Assembly: GCF_017744045.1 (NCBI RefSeq)
Contig: NZ_JAGHRD010000004.1
Origin: Pelagimonas sp017744045
GTDB taxonomy: Bacteria; Pseudomonadota; Alphaproteobacteria; Rhodobacterales; Rhodobacteraceae
Length of the DNA: 64,000 bases
Reading direction: 5' to 3' (one strand)
Shown: piece after piece, positions 8,647 through 17,676 of the stretch
Position numbering within the stretch: the first letter of the stretch is position 1
Layout of the letters: every line of letters begins with the position of its first letter
Notes under the pieces: model-generated
Told to the model about the DNA's origin: nothing
Databases searched by the model: none
The model's input: the letters and a program-made list of their open reading frames with translations, nothing else
Made by a program: the position numbers and the translations under genes

Positions 8647-10122
8647 CTAGAAATCTTGCCAGATCACGGTGTTGGCGGGCAAGGCCCCGCCGGTGCCAGT
8701 TGCGCGGCGGTGATCAGGCTCGGGTTCGCCCCAATCATCAAAAAGCTGGATGGAAGCTGGTGCTTTTTCAGAATCAGCCGCGTTGCGCATCTGAAATTGC
8801 ATCACCAAGGCACGCAGGTTCACTGCCTTTTCACGCAAGGCCCGGCTGGCCGCCGCGCTTTCGCCGACCATAGCGGCATTTTGCTGTGTCACCTGATCAA
8901 GCGAGGTGATGCCATTGTTGATTTCCGACAACCCATCCGCTTGTTCAGTTGCGCCAGTGGCAATTTCTGCGACCCGGTCAGTGACCAGCGTGACACCTGA
9001 CAGGATATCCTCAATCGCCGCCCCCATATCAGAGACCAGATGCACACCGTTGCTCACATTGTCATTGGATTCCTCGATCAACTCGCGAATTTCAGACGCG
9101 CTTTGCGACGAGCGTTGCGCCAAGGCGCGCACCTCGGCGGCCACAACCGCAAACCCGCGCCCAACCTCTCCGGCCCGTGCGGCTTCGACACCTGCATTCA
9201 GTGACAAAAGGTTGGTTTGAAAGGCAATTTCCTCCATCACCTGGATGATCTGCCCAATCTTCTTGGACGATTGTTCGATCGCGCCCATTGCGGCCACTGC
9301 CCGACTGCGCACCGCTTCGCCTTGCTCAGCCTTGTCCCGAGCAACCGCAATTGATGATACGATCTCGCGTGCTCCGTTGGCTGTTGCTGTCACGCTTGAC
9401 GTGATCTCTTCCATCGCGGCTGCGGTTTGTTCCAAAGTAGCAGCCTGGTTTTCAGTCCGCTGAGACAGGTTATCGGCCCCCTCGCTCAGAATCGTGGCAT
9501 CTTCATCAATCGAAGCTGCGCTTTCGCTCAGCTCCGTAATAATATTGGCCAATGCATCAACGGTCCGATTGAAATCTCGCCTGAGCTGCTCGTAATCTTC
9601 GCCCATCGGTTCGCGAATTTGGCTTTCAAGATCACCCGCCGACAGGTTTCGAAGCCCGCCGCCCAGCTTTTCCATGATCATCGCCATTTCAGCGGCCCAG
9701 CTTTCGGTTTCCTGAACCACTTGGCTTCGCTGTTCGAGTTGTTTCTTAAGTTTTTGGTAAACGGTTGGGAATTCCTCGTAGGTCGGAGCATCTGCGTCAA
9801 CCTTCCCGCCATGGGTTTTAACGACATTAACCATGTCAAACCCCAGTTCGTTCACGCTTTCAATTTGCTTCTTGCAGCGCAGGAACACACTGACACACAT
9901 GACGAAAACGACACCCAGCCCGCCCGCAAGCATCACGAAAACGAGTTGCGGCACAGGATCAGCGGGTGTTGATTCCGACGAGGAAACCAAGGTTAAAGCG
10001 CCCGCAAGTACAGATGCAGCCAGCAAGGTTGGCCACAAGGTCAAGAATACCTGCCAAAGGGTAAAGCGAATGCTGGCTTTGCTTGGGCCGGTTTCCTTTT
10101 GCGCATTTTGCGCCAACAGCAT
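8647..10122 (-). CDS. Methyl-accepting chemotaxis protein with CheR-type C-terminal tether
   Basis: A 491-residue chemoreceptor. Two membrane helices (about residues 18-45 and 52-77) are separated by only a very short loop, so there is almost no periplasmic sensor domain. A HAMP-like segment follows (around LSAGDLESQI) and then the signalling hairpin with the tip sequence ALNAGVEAARAGE-like, here LSLNAGVEAARAGEVGRGFA. The protein ends in IWQDF, matching the xWxxF pentapeptide that tethers CheR/CheB in other bacteria. The ligand is probably sensed in the membrane or cytoplasm (inference). No che genes are in the window. Confidence 0.92.
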   Translation of the reverse strand: MLLAQNAQKETGPSKASIRFTLWQVFLTLWPTLLAASVLAGALTLVSSSESTPADPVPQLVFVMLAGGLGVVFVMCVSVFLRCKKQIESVNELGFDMVNVVKTHGGKVDADAPTYEEFPTVYQKLKKQLEQRSQVVQETESWAAEMAMIMEKLGGGLRNLSAGDLESQIREPMGEDYEQLRRDFNRTVDALANIITELSESAASIDEDATILSEGADNLSQRTENQAATLEQTAAAMEEITSSVTATANGAREIVSSIAVARDKAEQGEAVRSRAVAAMGAIEQSSKKIGQIIQVMEEIAFQTNLLSLNAGVEAARAGEVGRGFAVVAAEVRALAQRSSQSASEIRELIEESNDNVSNGVHLVSDMGAAIEDILSGVTLVTDRVAEIATGATEQADGLSEINNGITSLDQVTQQNAAMVGESAAASRALREKAVNLRALVMQFQMRNAADSEKAPASIQLFDDWGEPEPDHRRATGTGGALPANTVIWQDF

Positions 10123-10319
10123 TCGGTTTCTCCGTCAGAATTGCCGGCGTTTTGCCCGGCCTTGCCGAGCATAAGGACAGTTAATCCTTTCAATCAAATT
10201 AACCGACTTTCACAAATCGCAATCACACCCGATACAGCGCGCATGACACCGTGATTGCACCCGCCCGCGCAAAACGCTACTCCGACGGGCAACACAGGAT
10301 TCTCAGCGGAGCGATGACG

Positions 10320-11975
10320 ATGGCCTCTTACCAGTATGTCTATCACATGGATGGTGTCTCCAAGACCTATCCAGGCGGCAAAAAATGCTTTGAAAACATC
10401 CGGCTGAGCTTTCTTCCCGGGGTGAAAATCGGTGTCGTTGGTGTTAACGGTGCTGGTAAATCGACCCTGATGAAGATCATGGCGGGAATCGACAAGGATT
10501 TCACCGGCGAAGCCTGGGCCGCAGAAGGTGCCAAAGTCGGCTATCTGCCGCAAGAACCGCAGCTTGATGAAACCCTGGATGTGCGCGGCAATGTCATGCT
10601 GGGTGTCAAAGCCAAGAAAGACATCCTGGACCGCTATAACGAGCTGGCCATGAACTACAGCGATGAAACCGCTGATGAAATGGCCAAATTGCAGGATGAA
10701 ATCGACGCGCTGAACCTGTGGGATCTCGACAGCCAGATCGACGTCGCGATGGAGGCTCTGCGCTGCCCGGCCGATGATGCCGATGTTTCGACCCTGTCGG
10801 GCGGTGAAAAGCGCCGTGTCGCACTGTGCAAACTGCTGCTCGAAGCGCCCGACATGCTGCTGCTCGACGAACCGACCAACCACCTCGATGCCGAGACCAT
10901 CGCCTGGTTGCAAAACCACCTGATCGAGTACAAGGGCACCTGCCTGATCATCACCCACGATCGCTATTTCCTGGATGATATCACCGGCTGGATCCTCGAG
11001 CTGGATCGCGGTCGCGGCATTCCATACGAAGGCAACTATTCCGCGTGGCTGGAACAGAAGGCCAAGCGTTTGGAACAGGAAGCGCGCGAAGACAAAGCCA
11101 AGCAAAAGACGCTGGAACGCGAATTGGAATGGATGCGTCAGGGGGCCAAGGCCCGTCAGGCGAAATCCAAGGCGCGTATCGCGGCCTATGAGGAAATGGC
11201 AGGTCAGTCCGAACGTGAAAAGGTTGGTCGCGCCCAGATTATCATCCCCAATGGTCCGCGCTTGGGCTCTAAGGTCATTGAAGTTGAGAACCTGAAAAAA
11301 GCCATGGGTGACAAGCTGTTGATCGAAGATCTGAGCTTTTCCCTGCCCCCCGGCGGTATTGTCGGCGTGATCGGCCCGAACGGCGCTGGCAAATCGACCC
11401 TGTTCAAGATGCTGACTGGAAATGAAACCCCGGATGGTGGCTCGATCGAGTTGGGCGATACAGTCCAACTGTCCTATGTCGACCAGTCGCGCGACGATCT
11501 GGCCGATGGCGACACTGTCTGGGAGGCGATCACAGGCGGGGCCGAGTTGATCAAACTGGGCGACGCTGAGGTGAATTCGCGCGCTTACTGTTCGTCGTTC
11601 AACTTCAAAGGTGGCGACCAGCAAAAACCGGTCAGCAAACTCTCGGGAGGTGAACGCAACCGCGTCCACATGGCGCGCTTGTTGAAATCTGGCGGCAATG
11701 TGCTGCTGCTCGACGAACCGACCAACGATTTGGACGTGGAAACCCTGCGCGCCCTCGAAGACGCCCTGACCGACTTTGCCGGTTGTGCCGTGGTCATCTC
11801 GCACGACCGTTTCTTCCTCGACCGGATCTGCACCCATATCCTTGCCTTTGAGGGCGAGGCGCATGTGGAATGGTTCGAAGGCAACTTTGAAGATTATGAA
11901 GAAGACAAAAAACGTCGCCTGGGCGAGGCCGCCTTGGAACCGACACGGGTCAAGTTCAAGAAATTTGTGCGCTAA
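10320..11975 (+). CDS. ettA: Energy-dependent translational throttle protein (ABC-F ATPase)
   Basis: A 551-residue ABC-F protein with two ATPase domains. The first has Walker A GVNGAGKST and signature LSGGEKRR; the second has Walker A GPNGAGKST and signature LSGGERNR. They are joined by the charged linker helix typical of EttA. It binds the ribosomal E site and gates the first elongation steps according to ATP level. Two closely spaced ATGs occur (10314 and 10320). The second gives the usual N-terminus MASYQYVYHMDG and the better spacing to GGAG. It is followed by a strong terminator. Confidence 0.96.
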   Translation: MASYQYVYHMDGVSKTYPGGKKCFENIRLSFLPGVKIGVVGVNGAGKSTLMKIMAGIDKDFTGEAWAAEGAKVGYLPQEPQLDETLDVRGNVMLGVKAKKDILDRYNELAMNYSDETADEMAKLQDEIDALNLWDLDSQIDVAMEALRCPADDADVSTLSGGEKRRVALCKLLLEAPDMLLLDEPTNHLDAETIAWLQNHLIEYKGTCLIITHDRYFLDDITGWILELDRGRGIPYEGNYSAWLEQKAKRLEQEAREDKAKQKTLERELEWMRQGAKARQAKSKARIAAYEEMAGQSEREKVGRAQIIIPNGPRLGSKVIEVENLKKAMGDKLLIEDLSFSLPPGGIVGVIGPNGAGKSTLFKMLTGNETPDGGSIELGDTVQLSYVDQSRDDLADGDTVWEAITGGAELIKLGDAEVNSRAYCSSFNFKGGDQQKPVSKLSGGERNRVHMARLLKSGGNVLLLDEPTNDLDVETLRALEDALTDFAGCAVVISHDRFFLDRICTHILAFEGEAHVEWFEGNFEDYEEDKKRRLGEAALEPTRVKFKKFVR

Positions 11976-11995
11976 GAAAACCGCATCACCAATCC

Positions 11996-12024
11996 AAAGG
12001 GGCGATCTTGGGTCGCCCCTTTTT
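11996..12024 (+). terminator. rho-independent terminator of ettA
   Basis: Arm AAGGGGCGA (11997-12005), loop of 7, arm TCGCCCCTT (12013-12021), then a T run. It lies 21 bases after the ettA stop. Confidence 0.85.
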
Positions 12025-12122
12025 GTTTGTTCACACCTGCCACACATCCGCGGCAGGTAAGTGAAACATGACTACAAATGTGCTTGGGAACCCTCCATGT
12101 TTGACAACAGGAGGACAAGAAA

Positions 12123-12227
12123 ATGACCCTGAAGCACAACCAACCAACCCCGACGAAACCACGCCTGCCGCTGCCCGGCCCACGCGCCCCACAGGCCTTT
12201 CGCTACAAAGACTGGGCGTCTCTTTAA
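12123..12227 (+). CDS. Possible 34-residue basic proline-rich small protein
   Basis: An ATG at 12123 is preceded by AGGAGG at near-ideal spacing, the strongest ribosome binding site in this intergenic stretch. The 34-codon frame ends at a TAA (12225-12227). The product is rich in Pro, Lys and Arg (MTLKHNQPTPTKPRLPLPGP at its start) and ends FRYKDWASL, with no membrane segment. I do not recognise it. A longer overlapping frame (12068-12256) lacks a Shine-Dalgarno and is less likely. It sits between the ettA terminator and the gene at 12347. Confidence 0.4.
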   Translation: MTLKHNQPTPTKPRLPLPGPRAPQAFRYKDWASL

Positions 12228-12346
12228 CCTGTTTTCAATCACCCCATTGGGGATAATAAAGATTCTAACAATCCGAGAATTCGATCTGCTCGGTTTTACG
12301 TTTCAAAGAAATACATACTTAAGACCTGACCAATATCTGTGTCTGT

Positions 12347-12661
12347 ATGAAAACGGTCGGTCTCATACTTGCGACGCTCTTTGCATCAGCGTTTTTTAGC
12401 GTCACGACAATTGCCTTTATGATGGTCGAAAAAAACCAGGAAGAGGCTGGTTTGGTTTTGGTGGTCGCCTATCCATGGGGGCCCGATGCTTCGGACATCA
12501 TCACCTCAGCTGGCTTGACAGAGGCTTATCCTGTTCGCGCCCCGCTTGGCAGCCTGACCGAAACCGCAAATCCAGATGACTTGGCCCGCCTCAGGTCTCA
12601 TGGAGCTTGGCTTTTGATGGATGGGAAAAGGGTCGCAGAATTATGCTCGCCAACAACATAA
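12347..12661 (+). CDS. Small single-pass membrane or exported protein upstream of a chemoreceptor
   Basis: A 104-residue protein with one N-terminal hydrophobic helix (about residues 4-26), which is either a membrane anchor or an uncleaved signal, followed by a short globular region containing LVLVVAYPWG and GAWLLMDGKRVAELC. The Shine-Dalgarno is weak. The 3' end overlaps the next gene, a chemoreceptor, by 19 bases if that gene starts at 12643, which suggests translational coupling. The family is not one I can name. A role as accessory to the chemoreceptor is only an inference from the overlap. Confidence 0.6.
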   Translation: MKTVGLILATLFASAFFSVTTIAFMMVEKNQEEAGLVLVVAYPWGPDASDIITSAGLTEAYPVRAPLGSLTETANPDDLARLRSHGAWLLMDGKRVAELCSPTT

Positions 12662-14193
12662 CTGGATCGTCCGGAAACGCGAATCTAAAGTTGCAGATAT
12701 TTGCAAGCTTGACCATGGCACCGTGGCCAATGCTCGTCTCTCTTTTCCTGAACCCGGTCATTCCCTGGTGGACGCTGGCGATTGCAAGCTTGGCAACCGT
12801 TTTGCTGACCCTGTCTTCTGTCCGAATGTCGGCCACAATCGCCCCTTTTGTTATCTCTTTCGCCTTGGTCGCGCATTGCGTTTTGCTGACCATTTCCTTG
12901 ACAGGCCATGATTGGCAACTCGACTCTCACATGTTGTTTTTTGCCGCGATTGCAATTGCTTCTACGCTTTATAATATCCCTGCCTTGCTCTTCTCGGCGG
13001 CTGTCATCGCCGTTCATCATCTCAGCCTCAGCTTTCTGCTTCCAAGCCTTGTCTATCCGGACGGCGGCACCTTGGCGAATTTAGGAAGAACTGTTGTGCA
13101 TGCCGTCATTGTTGTCATGGAAACAAGCGTGCTGTTGCTGAACATTCTCGGCAAAAAGGCTGCCGATAAAGAGGCGGGAGACCAACGCCGACAGGCCATG
13201 GAACAAGCAGAACTCGCACAAGATGCGCAATTGGCTGCAATGAATAGCCAAAAACAAACCGAAGAGATTGTCGATATCATCTCAGGCAAGCTTGCGCGCT
13301 TGGCAGAAGGGGATTTGACATGCCAGATCGGCGACGGCTTTCCGCAATCACATGCGAAACTGCAAACGGATTTCAACCAAGCAGTTCAGATCCTGCACGA
13401 TGCAATGGGGGATGTCATCGCCGTGGCGCGGGGCATTCACCGTGGCTCTGGCGCAATTGCGCAAGCTTCGGATCAACTGTCGAACCGAACGGAATCCCAG
13501 GCCGCAACGCTGGAGCAGGCGGCGGCAGCTCTGGAAGAATTGACCAACAATGTCAGGTCTGCAGCGGAACGCACCAAAAGCGTCGAGGAAAGCGTACAGT
13601 CTGCAAAGGTCGGGGCAGAACATAGCGGCGAGGTGGTGCAAAACGCCGTCGAGGCCATGACGCAAATCGAAAACAGCGCCAGCCATATCAACCAAATCAT
13701 TGGTGTTATCGACAACATTGCGTTCCAAACTAACCTCCTGGCCCTCAATGCCGGTGTCGAGGCTGCCCGCGCGGGCGAAGCGGGCAATGGATTTGCCGTT
13801 GTCGCCTCAGAAGTGCGCGCCCTCGCGCAGCAATCCGCCGAATCCGCCAAGGAGATCAAGACGCTGATCGGCAATAGTACCGAACAGGTGGATCAGGGTG
13901 TTGAACTGGTCGGACGGGCCGGCATCGCTCTTGCGGATATCGCCAAGCAAATCAACCAGGTTTCCATCCTGATCGGTGACATCAGCGCAAGCACCCATCA
14001 GCAATCGTCAAGCTTGAATGAAATCAATGCTGGTGTGTCCAACCTTGATCACGTCACGCAGAAAAACGCTGCAATGGTGCAAGACTCCAACTCCTCCAGC
14101 CACATGCTGGATCGGGATGCGCGGCGATTGACCGAATTGGTCGGGCGTTTCACAATCGATACCGGCGCAGAGCTTAAGGCTTCTACGGGGTAA
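12643..14193 (+). CDS. Methyl-accepting chemotaxis protein with multi-helix membrane sensor
   Basis: A 516-residue chemoreceptor. Its N-terminus has about six membrane helices (about residues 18-175) instead of a periplasmic domain, with conserved-looking polar residues (SHMLFF, AVHHLSLSF) inside the helices. A HAMP-like stretch (LARLAEGDLTCQI) and the signalling domain (ALNAGVEAARAGEAGNGFA) follow. It lacks a C-terminal xWxxF tether, unlike the receptor at 8647. The start at 12643 is chosen because the membrane domain begins soon after; an ATG at 12607 is also in frame. It overlaps the upstream small gene. Confidence 0.88.
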   Translation: MLANNITGSSGNANLKLQIFASLTMAPWPMLVSLFLNPVIPWWTLAIASLATVLLTLSSVRMSATIAPFVISFALVAHCVLLTISLTGHDWQLDSHMLFFAAIAIASTLYNIPALLFSAAVIAVHHLSLSFLLPSLVYPDGGTLANLGRTVVHAVIVVMETSVLLLNILGKKAADKEAGDQRRQAMEQAELAQDAQLAAMNSQKQTEEIVDIISGKLARLAEGDLTCQIGDGFPQSHAKLQTDFNQAVQILHDAMGDVIAVARGIHRGSGAIAQASDQLSNRTESQAATLEQAAAALEELTNNVRSAAERTKSVEESVQSAKVGAEHSGEVVQNAVEAMTQIENSASHINQIIGVIDNIAFQTNLLALNAGVEAARAGEAGNGFAVVASEVRALAQQSAESAKEIKTLIGNSTEQVDQGVELVGRAGIALADIAKQINQVSILIGDISASTHQQSSSLNEINAGVSNLDHVTQKNAAMVQDSNSSSHMLDRDARRLTELVGRFTIDTGAELKASTG

Positions 14194-14292
14194 TACGCGG
14201 CTTCATTTACCATTTCGGTGCCTCATTAACCTTTCTTAAACCATGAAAGATCAAATTTGCTTGGCATGTAAGTGGAGCAAAGGATTGGGTGC

Positions 14293-15807
14293 ATGGTTGC
14301 GCAGGCCTATACGGTGGCGTTTGAGGGTGTTGATGCGCGCCCGGTCGAAGTGCAATGCGCCGTCACGCCTGGCCTGCCCGCGTTCTCTATTGTCGGCCTG
14401 CCAGACAAAGCGGTGTCAGAAGCCCGCGACCGGGTCAGAACGGCACTGGCTTCGCTTGCTATTGCCCTGCCATCCAAGCGTATCACCATCAACTTATCCC
14501 CCGCAGATATGCCAAAAGAGGGGTCGCATTTTGATCTCCCCATCGCCTTGGGCCTTTTGGCAGCGTTGGAAATAGTCCCTAAAGATGCCGTTTCGCAAAC
14601 CGTCGCTTTGGGAGAACTGTCGCTCGACGGCGGTTTGGTACCGGTTTTGGGCGCGCTGCCCGCCGCCATGTCAGCCGCTGAGGATGATCGAGACCTTTTA
14701 TGCCCGCATGCGTCGGGCTCCGAAGCTGCCTGGGTCGGAGATTGCAAAGTTATCGGAGCCAAATCGCTCTTGGATGTGATCCGGCACTTTTCCGGCCAGG
14801 CCATTTTGGAGCCAGCCCAACCAGGTGAAGTTCAAACAGACGAAACCGTGCGTGACCTGCGCGACGTCAAAGGTCAGGAACGCGCCAAACGCGCGCTTGA
14901 GATCGCCGCAGCCGGGCGTCACCACCTGTTTTTGGTCGGCTCACCCGGGTCTGGAAAATCCATGATGGCCGCACGGATGCCAGGCATTTTGCCGCCATTA
15001 ACGCCGGTTGAGGCATTGGAAACATCCATGATCCATTCGGTCGCGGGCCTGCTTGAGGAGGGTGGCATTTCTCGGGATCGCCCGTTTCGACAGCCGCATC
15101 ACACCGCCTCGATGGCGGCCATTATCGGTGGTGGACGCGGTGCCAAACCGGGCGAAGTTAGCATGGCGCATAACGGGGTTCTGTTCCTAGACGAATTCCC
15201 GGAATTTCCACGTCAGGTGTTGGAAACCCTGCGCCAACCATTGGAAACCGGCGAGGTCATGGTCGCTCGCGCCAATGCCCATATCAACTATCCCTGTCGT
15301 TTCCTGCTGATCGCAGCCGCCAACCCGTGCAAATGCGGCTATCTGGCGGATGCGGATCAAGCCTGTTCACGCGCCCCTATCTGTGGCGAAGACTACCTTG
15401 GCCGCATTTCCGGGCCTTTGATGGATCGTTTCGACCTAAGGGTTGAAGTGCCGCCTGTCGCGGTCACCGATCTTGATCTGGCATGCGAAGGCGAAAACTC
15501 GGCCACGGTGGCTGAGCGGGTTGCGGCGGCGCGCGACAGGCAAAGACAACGTTTCAAGGACACCACCAATTTGCGCACCAATGCGGATGCCGAAGGCCAA
15601 ACCTTGGATGAGATCGCGCAAATTGACAGCGAAAGCAAAGAATTGCTTTTGAAAGCTGCCGACAGGTTCAACCTGTCAGCGCGCGGCTATCACCGAGTGT
15701 TGCGTGTTGCGCGCACCATTGCGGACCTAGGCAATAGTGACGACATCCGCCGCCCCCATATTGCCGAAGCGCTGTCTTATCGGCTCGTTTCAGTGAAACA
15801 ATCCTGA
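14293..15807 (+). CDS. comM: YifB/ComM family Mg-chelatase-like AAA+ ATPase
   Basis: A 504-residue protein with an N-terminal ChlI-like subdomain (FEGVDARPVEVQ, GLPDKAVSEARDRV), a central AAA+ module with Walker A GSPGSGKS and Walker B LFLDEFPEF, and a C-terminal Mg-chelatase lid domain (FNLSARGYHRVLRVARTIAD). In Vibrio and Haemophilus, ComM is a hexameric helicase that speeds branch migration during transformation. The start at 14293 has AAAGGA upstream. Its 3' end overlaps that of the convergent esterase by 31 bases. Confidence 0.93.
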   Translation: MVAQAYTVAFEGVDARPVEVQCAVTPGLPAFSIVGLPDKAVSEARDRVRTALASLAIALPSKRITINLSPADMPKEGSHFDLPIALGLLAALEIVPKDAVSQTVALGELSLDGGLVPVLGALPAAMSAAEDDRDLLCPHASGSEAAWVGDCKVIGAKSLLDVIRHFSGQAILEPAQPGEVQTDETVRDLRDVKGQERAKRALEIAAAGRHHLFLVGSPGSGKSMMAARMPGILPPLTPVEALETSMIHSVAGLLEEGGISRDRPFRQPHHTASMAAIIGGGRGAKPGEVSMAHNGVLFLDEFPEFPRQVLETLRQPLETGEVMVARANAHINYPCRFLLIAAANPCKCGYLADADQACSRAPICGEDYLGRISGPLMDRFDLRVEVPPVAVTDLDLACEGENSATVAERVAAARDRQRQRFKDTTNLRTNADAEGQTLDEIAQIDSESKELLLKAADRFNLSARGYHRVLRVARTIADLGNSDDIRRPHIAEALSYRLVSVKQS

Positions 15808-16682
15808 ACGAAGTAAGCAATCTCGCGCAGACTGGCCCGTGCTTCCGGAATCCAGCCGTCCAGCAAGTGCCAGACATGAGGGGCATCCGGATGCGCATTC
15901 ACCGTGACGCCCGCACCAAAACTGCGCAACCGCTCCGCCATTCTCAGCGCATCGCTTTGCAAAATTTCTGTCTCGGAATAGTGCATCAAAACGTTGGGGG
16001 CGCCCGAAAACTCGGCATAGAAAGGCGAAATTCTTGGATCTTTTGGATCCAACCCTTGCAAGACATTTTCTGCCAGATCTGGAAAACGTTCCGCCGGAAG
16101 GATGACATCACTATCCTGGTTTGAAATGAGGCTTTCGCCGCTCATCGTGAAATCAACACAAGGGGACATCACGAAACACCCTGCGGGCAATGTACCCCGG
16201 TGGCACAGCACCGAAAGCACGGCAAGCGCCAACCCACCACCAGCCGAATCCCCCCCGATGACAATGTCTTTGGGTTGGAAACCTTGTTCCAACAGATGAT
16301 CCCAAGCGGCCAAACAATCATCAAAAGCTGCCGGTGCCGGATTGGTCGGAGCCAGCCGGTAATCCGGCGCGCAAACCTCAAACCGGCTTAGACGCGCCAA
16401 CCGGCCAAGTAAGCCAGAGTAAACAGACGGGCTGCCAGCAACATAGCCCCCACCATGGAAATACAGCACAGCCTTGCCCGGGCGGCACTGACCTGAGGCA
16501 AACCAGTGCATTTCCCCATCGCGCAGGTAGTGGCGCAAAAAGGGAGGTTTGCGAAAAACCAGATCGGCAATCAGCGCCAATGTTTTGCGCGCATCCGAAG
16601 GATCAGACGTTTTGCGAAGCTGCGGTTTGACAAATAACCGCAGCGCTTTGTTGAGCAGTTTTAGCCGCCAGCTTAGCTGCAT
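15777..16682 (-). CDS. Alpha/beta hydrolase (hormone-sensitive lipase/esterase family)
   Basis: A 301-residue cytoplasmic esterase of alpha/beta hydrolase fold 3. The oxyanion motif is HGGGYVAGS (about residues 75-83), the nucleophile motif is GDSAGGG (about 145) and the catalytic His lies in DAPHVWH (about 271). The substrate is unknown, probably short acyl esters. Its start overlaps the end of gshB by 10 bases, so the two are likely translated together. Its stop lies inside the 3' end of the convergent comM. Confidence 0.88.
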   Translation of the reverse strand: MQLSWRLKLLNKALRLFVKPQLRKTSDPSDARKTLALIADLVFRKPPFLRHYLRDGEMHWFASGQCRPGKAVLYFHGGGYVAGSPSVYSGLLGRLARLSRFEVCAPDYRLAPTNPAPAAFDDCLAAWDHLLEQGFQPKDIVIGGDSAGGGLALAVLSVLCHRGTLPAGCFVMSPCVDFTMSGESLISNQDSDVILPAERFPDLAENVLQGLDPKDPRISPFYAEFSGAPNVLMHYSETEILQSDALRMAERLRSFGAGVTVNAHPDAPHVWHLLDGWIPEARASLREIAYFVQDCFTETSR

Positions 16683-17608
16683 TTGGCCTCAATCGCCTGC
16701 CAAATCTTTTCGGCAACATTGATACCATCAAACCGCTCAAGCTCCTGAATGCCGGTCGGTGAGGTGACGTTGATTTCGGTGAGATAGTCCCCGATCACGT
16801 CAATCCCGACAAAAATCTGGCCCTTTTCCTTGAGGGTCGGACCAATCGCAGCACAGATTTCCAGATCGCGTGGGGTAAGTTCCACCTTTTCCGGGCGGCC
16901 ACCGACATGCATGTTTGACCGCACCTCACCCGCTGCCGGGACACGGTTAATGGCCCCAACGGGTTCGCCATCGACCAGGATCACCCGTTTGTCACCGGCG
17001 GTCACGGCAGGCAGGTATTTCTGTACGATCAGAGGCTCACGTGAAAAACCCGTGAACAATTCGTGCAGTGACGACAAGTTGCGGTCTTGCGCATCCAGTT
17101 TGAACACCCCAGCACCGCCATTTCCATAAAGCGGTTTCAGGATCACATCGCCATGGCGATCCTTGAACTCGCGGATCGTACGCAAATCGCGGGCGATCGT
17201 CGTCGGCGGCGTCAGGTCTGGGAAGTTCAAAACCAGCAGTTTTTCGGGAAAATTGCGCACCCAGAACGGATCATTCACCACCAGGGTCTGCCCGGCCAAG
17301 CGGTCAAGCAAATGCGTCGTGGTGATATAATGCATGTCAAACGGCGGGTCCTGACGCAGCCAAACCACGTCATAATCGGCCAGATCAACAACCTCTTTAG
17401 GTTCCAAAATCGCTGGTTGGTCAGCGACACGTTGCACCGCCATGCGATGGCCGCGCGCGGTGATGCGCCCTTCGTCAAAGGCCAGCTGATCCGGCCCATA
17501 GTAGAACAGTTCATGCCCACGCGCTTGCGCCTCTTCGGCCAGGCGGAAACTGCTATCTGCGTTGATATCGACCCCGGTGATCGGGTCCATCTGAAAGGCG
17601 ATTTTCAT
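16673..17608 (-). CDS. gshB: Glutathione synthetase
   Basis: A 311-residue ATP-grasp enzyme joining gamma-glutamylcysteine and glycine. The N-terminus MKIAFQMDPITGVDI matches GshB starts; the DVVWLRQDPPFDMHYI stretch, the glycine-rich loop GNGGAGVF and the C-terminal DVIGDYLTEINVTSPTG are all characteristic. The start at 17608 is chosen on homology and a GGGGAAA element upstream; the frame runs on further without support. It follows yraN by 68 bases and overlaps the esterase gene, so it is likely the third gene of the rsmI-yraN-gshB-esterase run. Confidence 0.95.
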   Translation of the reverse strand: MKIAFQMDPITGVDINADSSFRLAEEAQARGHELFYYGPDQLAFDEGRITARGHRMAVQRVADQPAILEPKEVVDLADYDVVWLRQDPPFDMHYITTTHLLDRLAGQTLVVNDPFWVRNFPEKLLVLNFPDLTPPTTIARDLRTIREFKDRHGDVILKPLYGNGGAGVFKLDAQDRNLSSLHELFTGFSREPLIVQKYLPAVTAGDKRVILVDGEPVGAINRVPAAGEVRSNMHVGGRPEKVELTPRDLEICAAIGPTLKEKGQIFVGIDVIGDYLTEINVTSPTGIQELERFDGINVAEKIWQAIEAKCS

Positions 17609-17676
17609 GGTTTTTCCCCAGTGCTTCCCGCCATAAATGGCGCAAGCCCTGCCGGGGTTCAATGGTGCGCGCCCGG

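Noticed and set aside
10194..12047. Minus-strand open frame of 617 codons
   Set aside because: It is the exact antisense of ettA, whose protein is unmistakable; the composition is that of a shadow frame.
12068..12256. 62-codon plus-strand frame after ettA
   Set aside because: No ribosome binding site; the overlapping 34-codon frame at 12123 has a perfect one.
14227..14240. TTAA-N6-TTAA resembling a CtrA site before comM
   Set aside because: The spacer is 6, not 7, so the two halves are out of register with the consensus.
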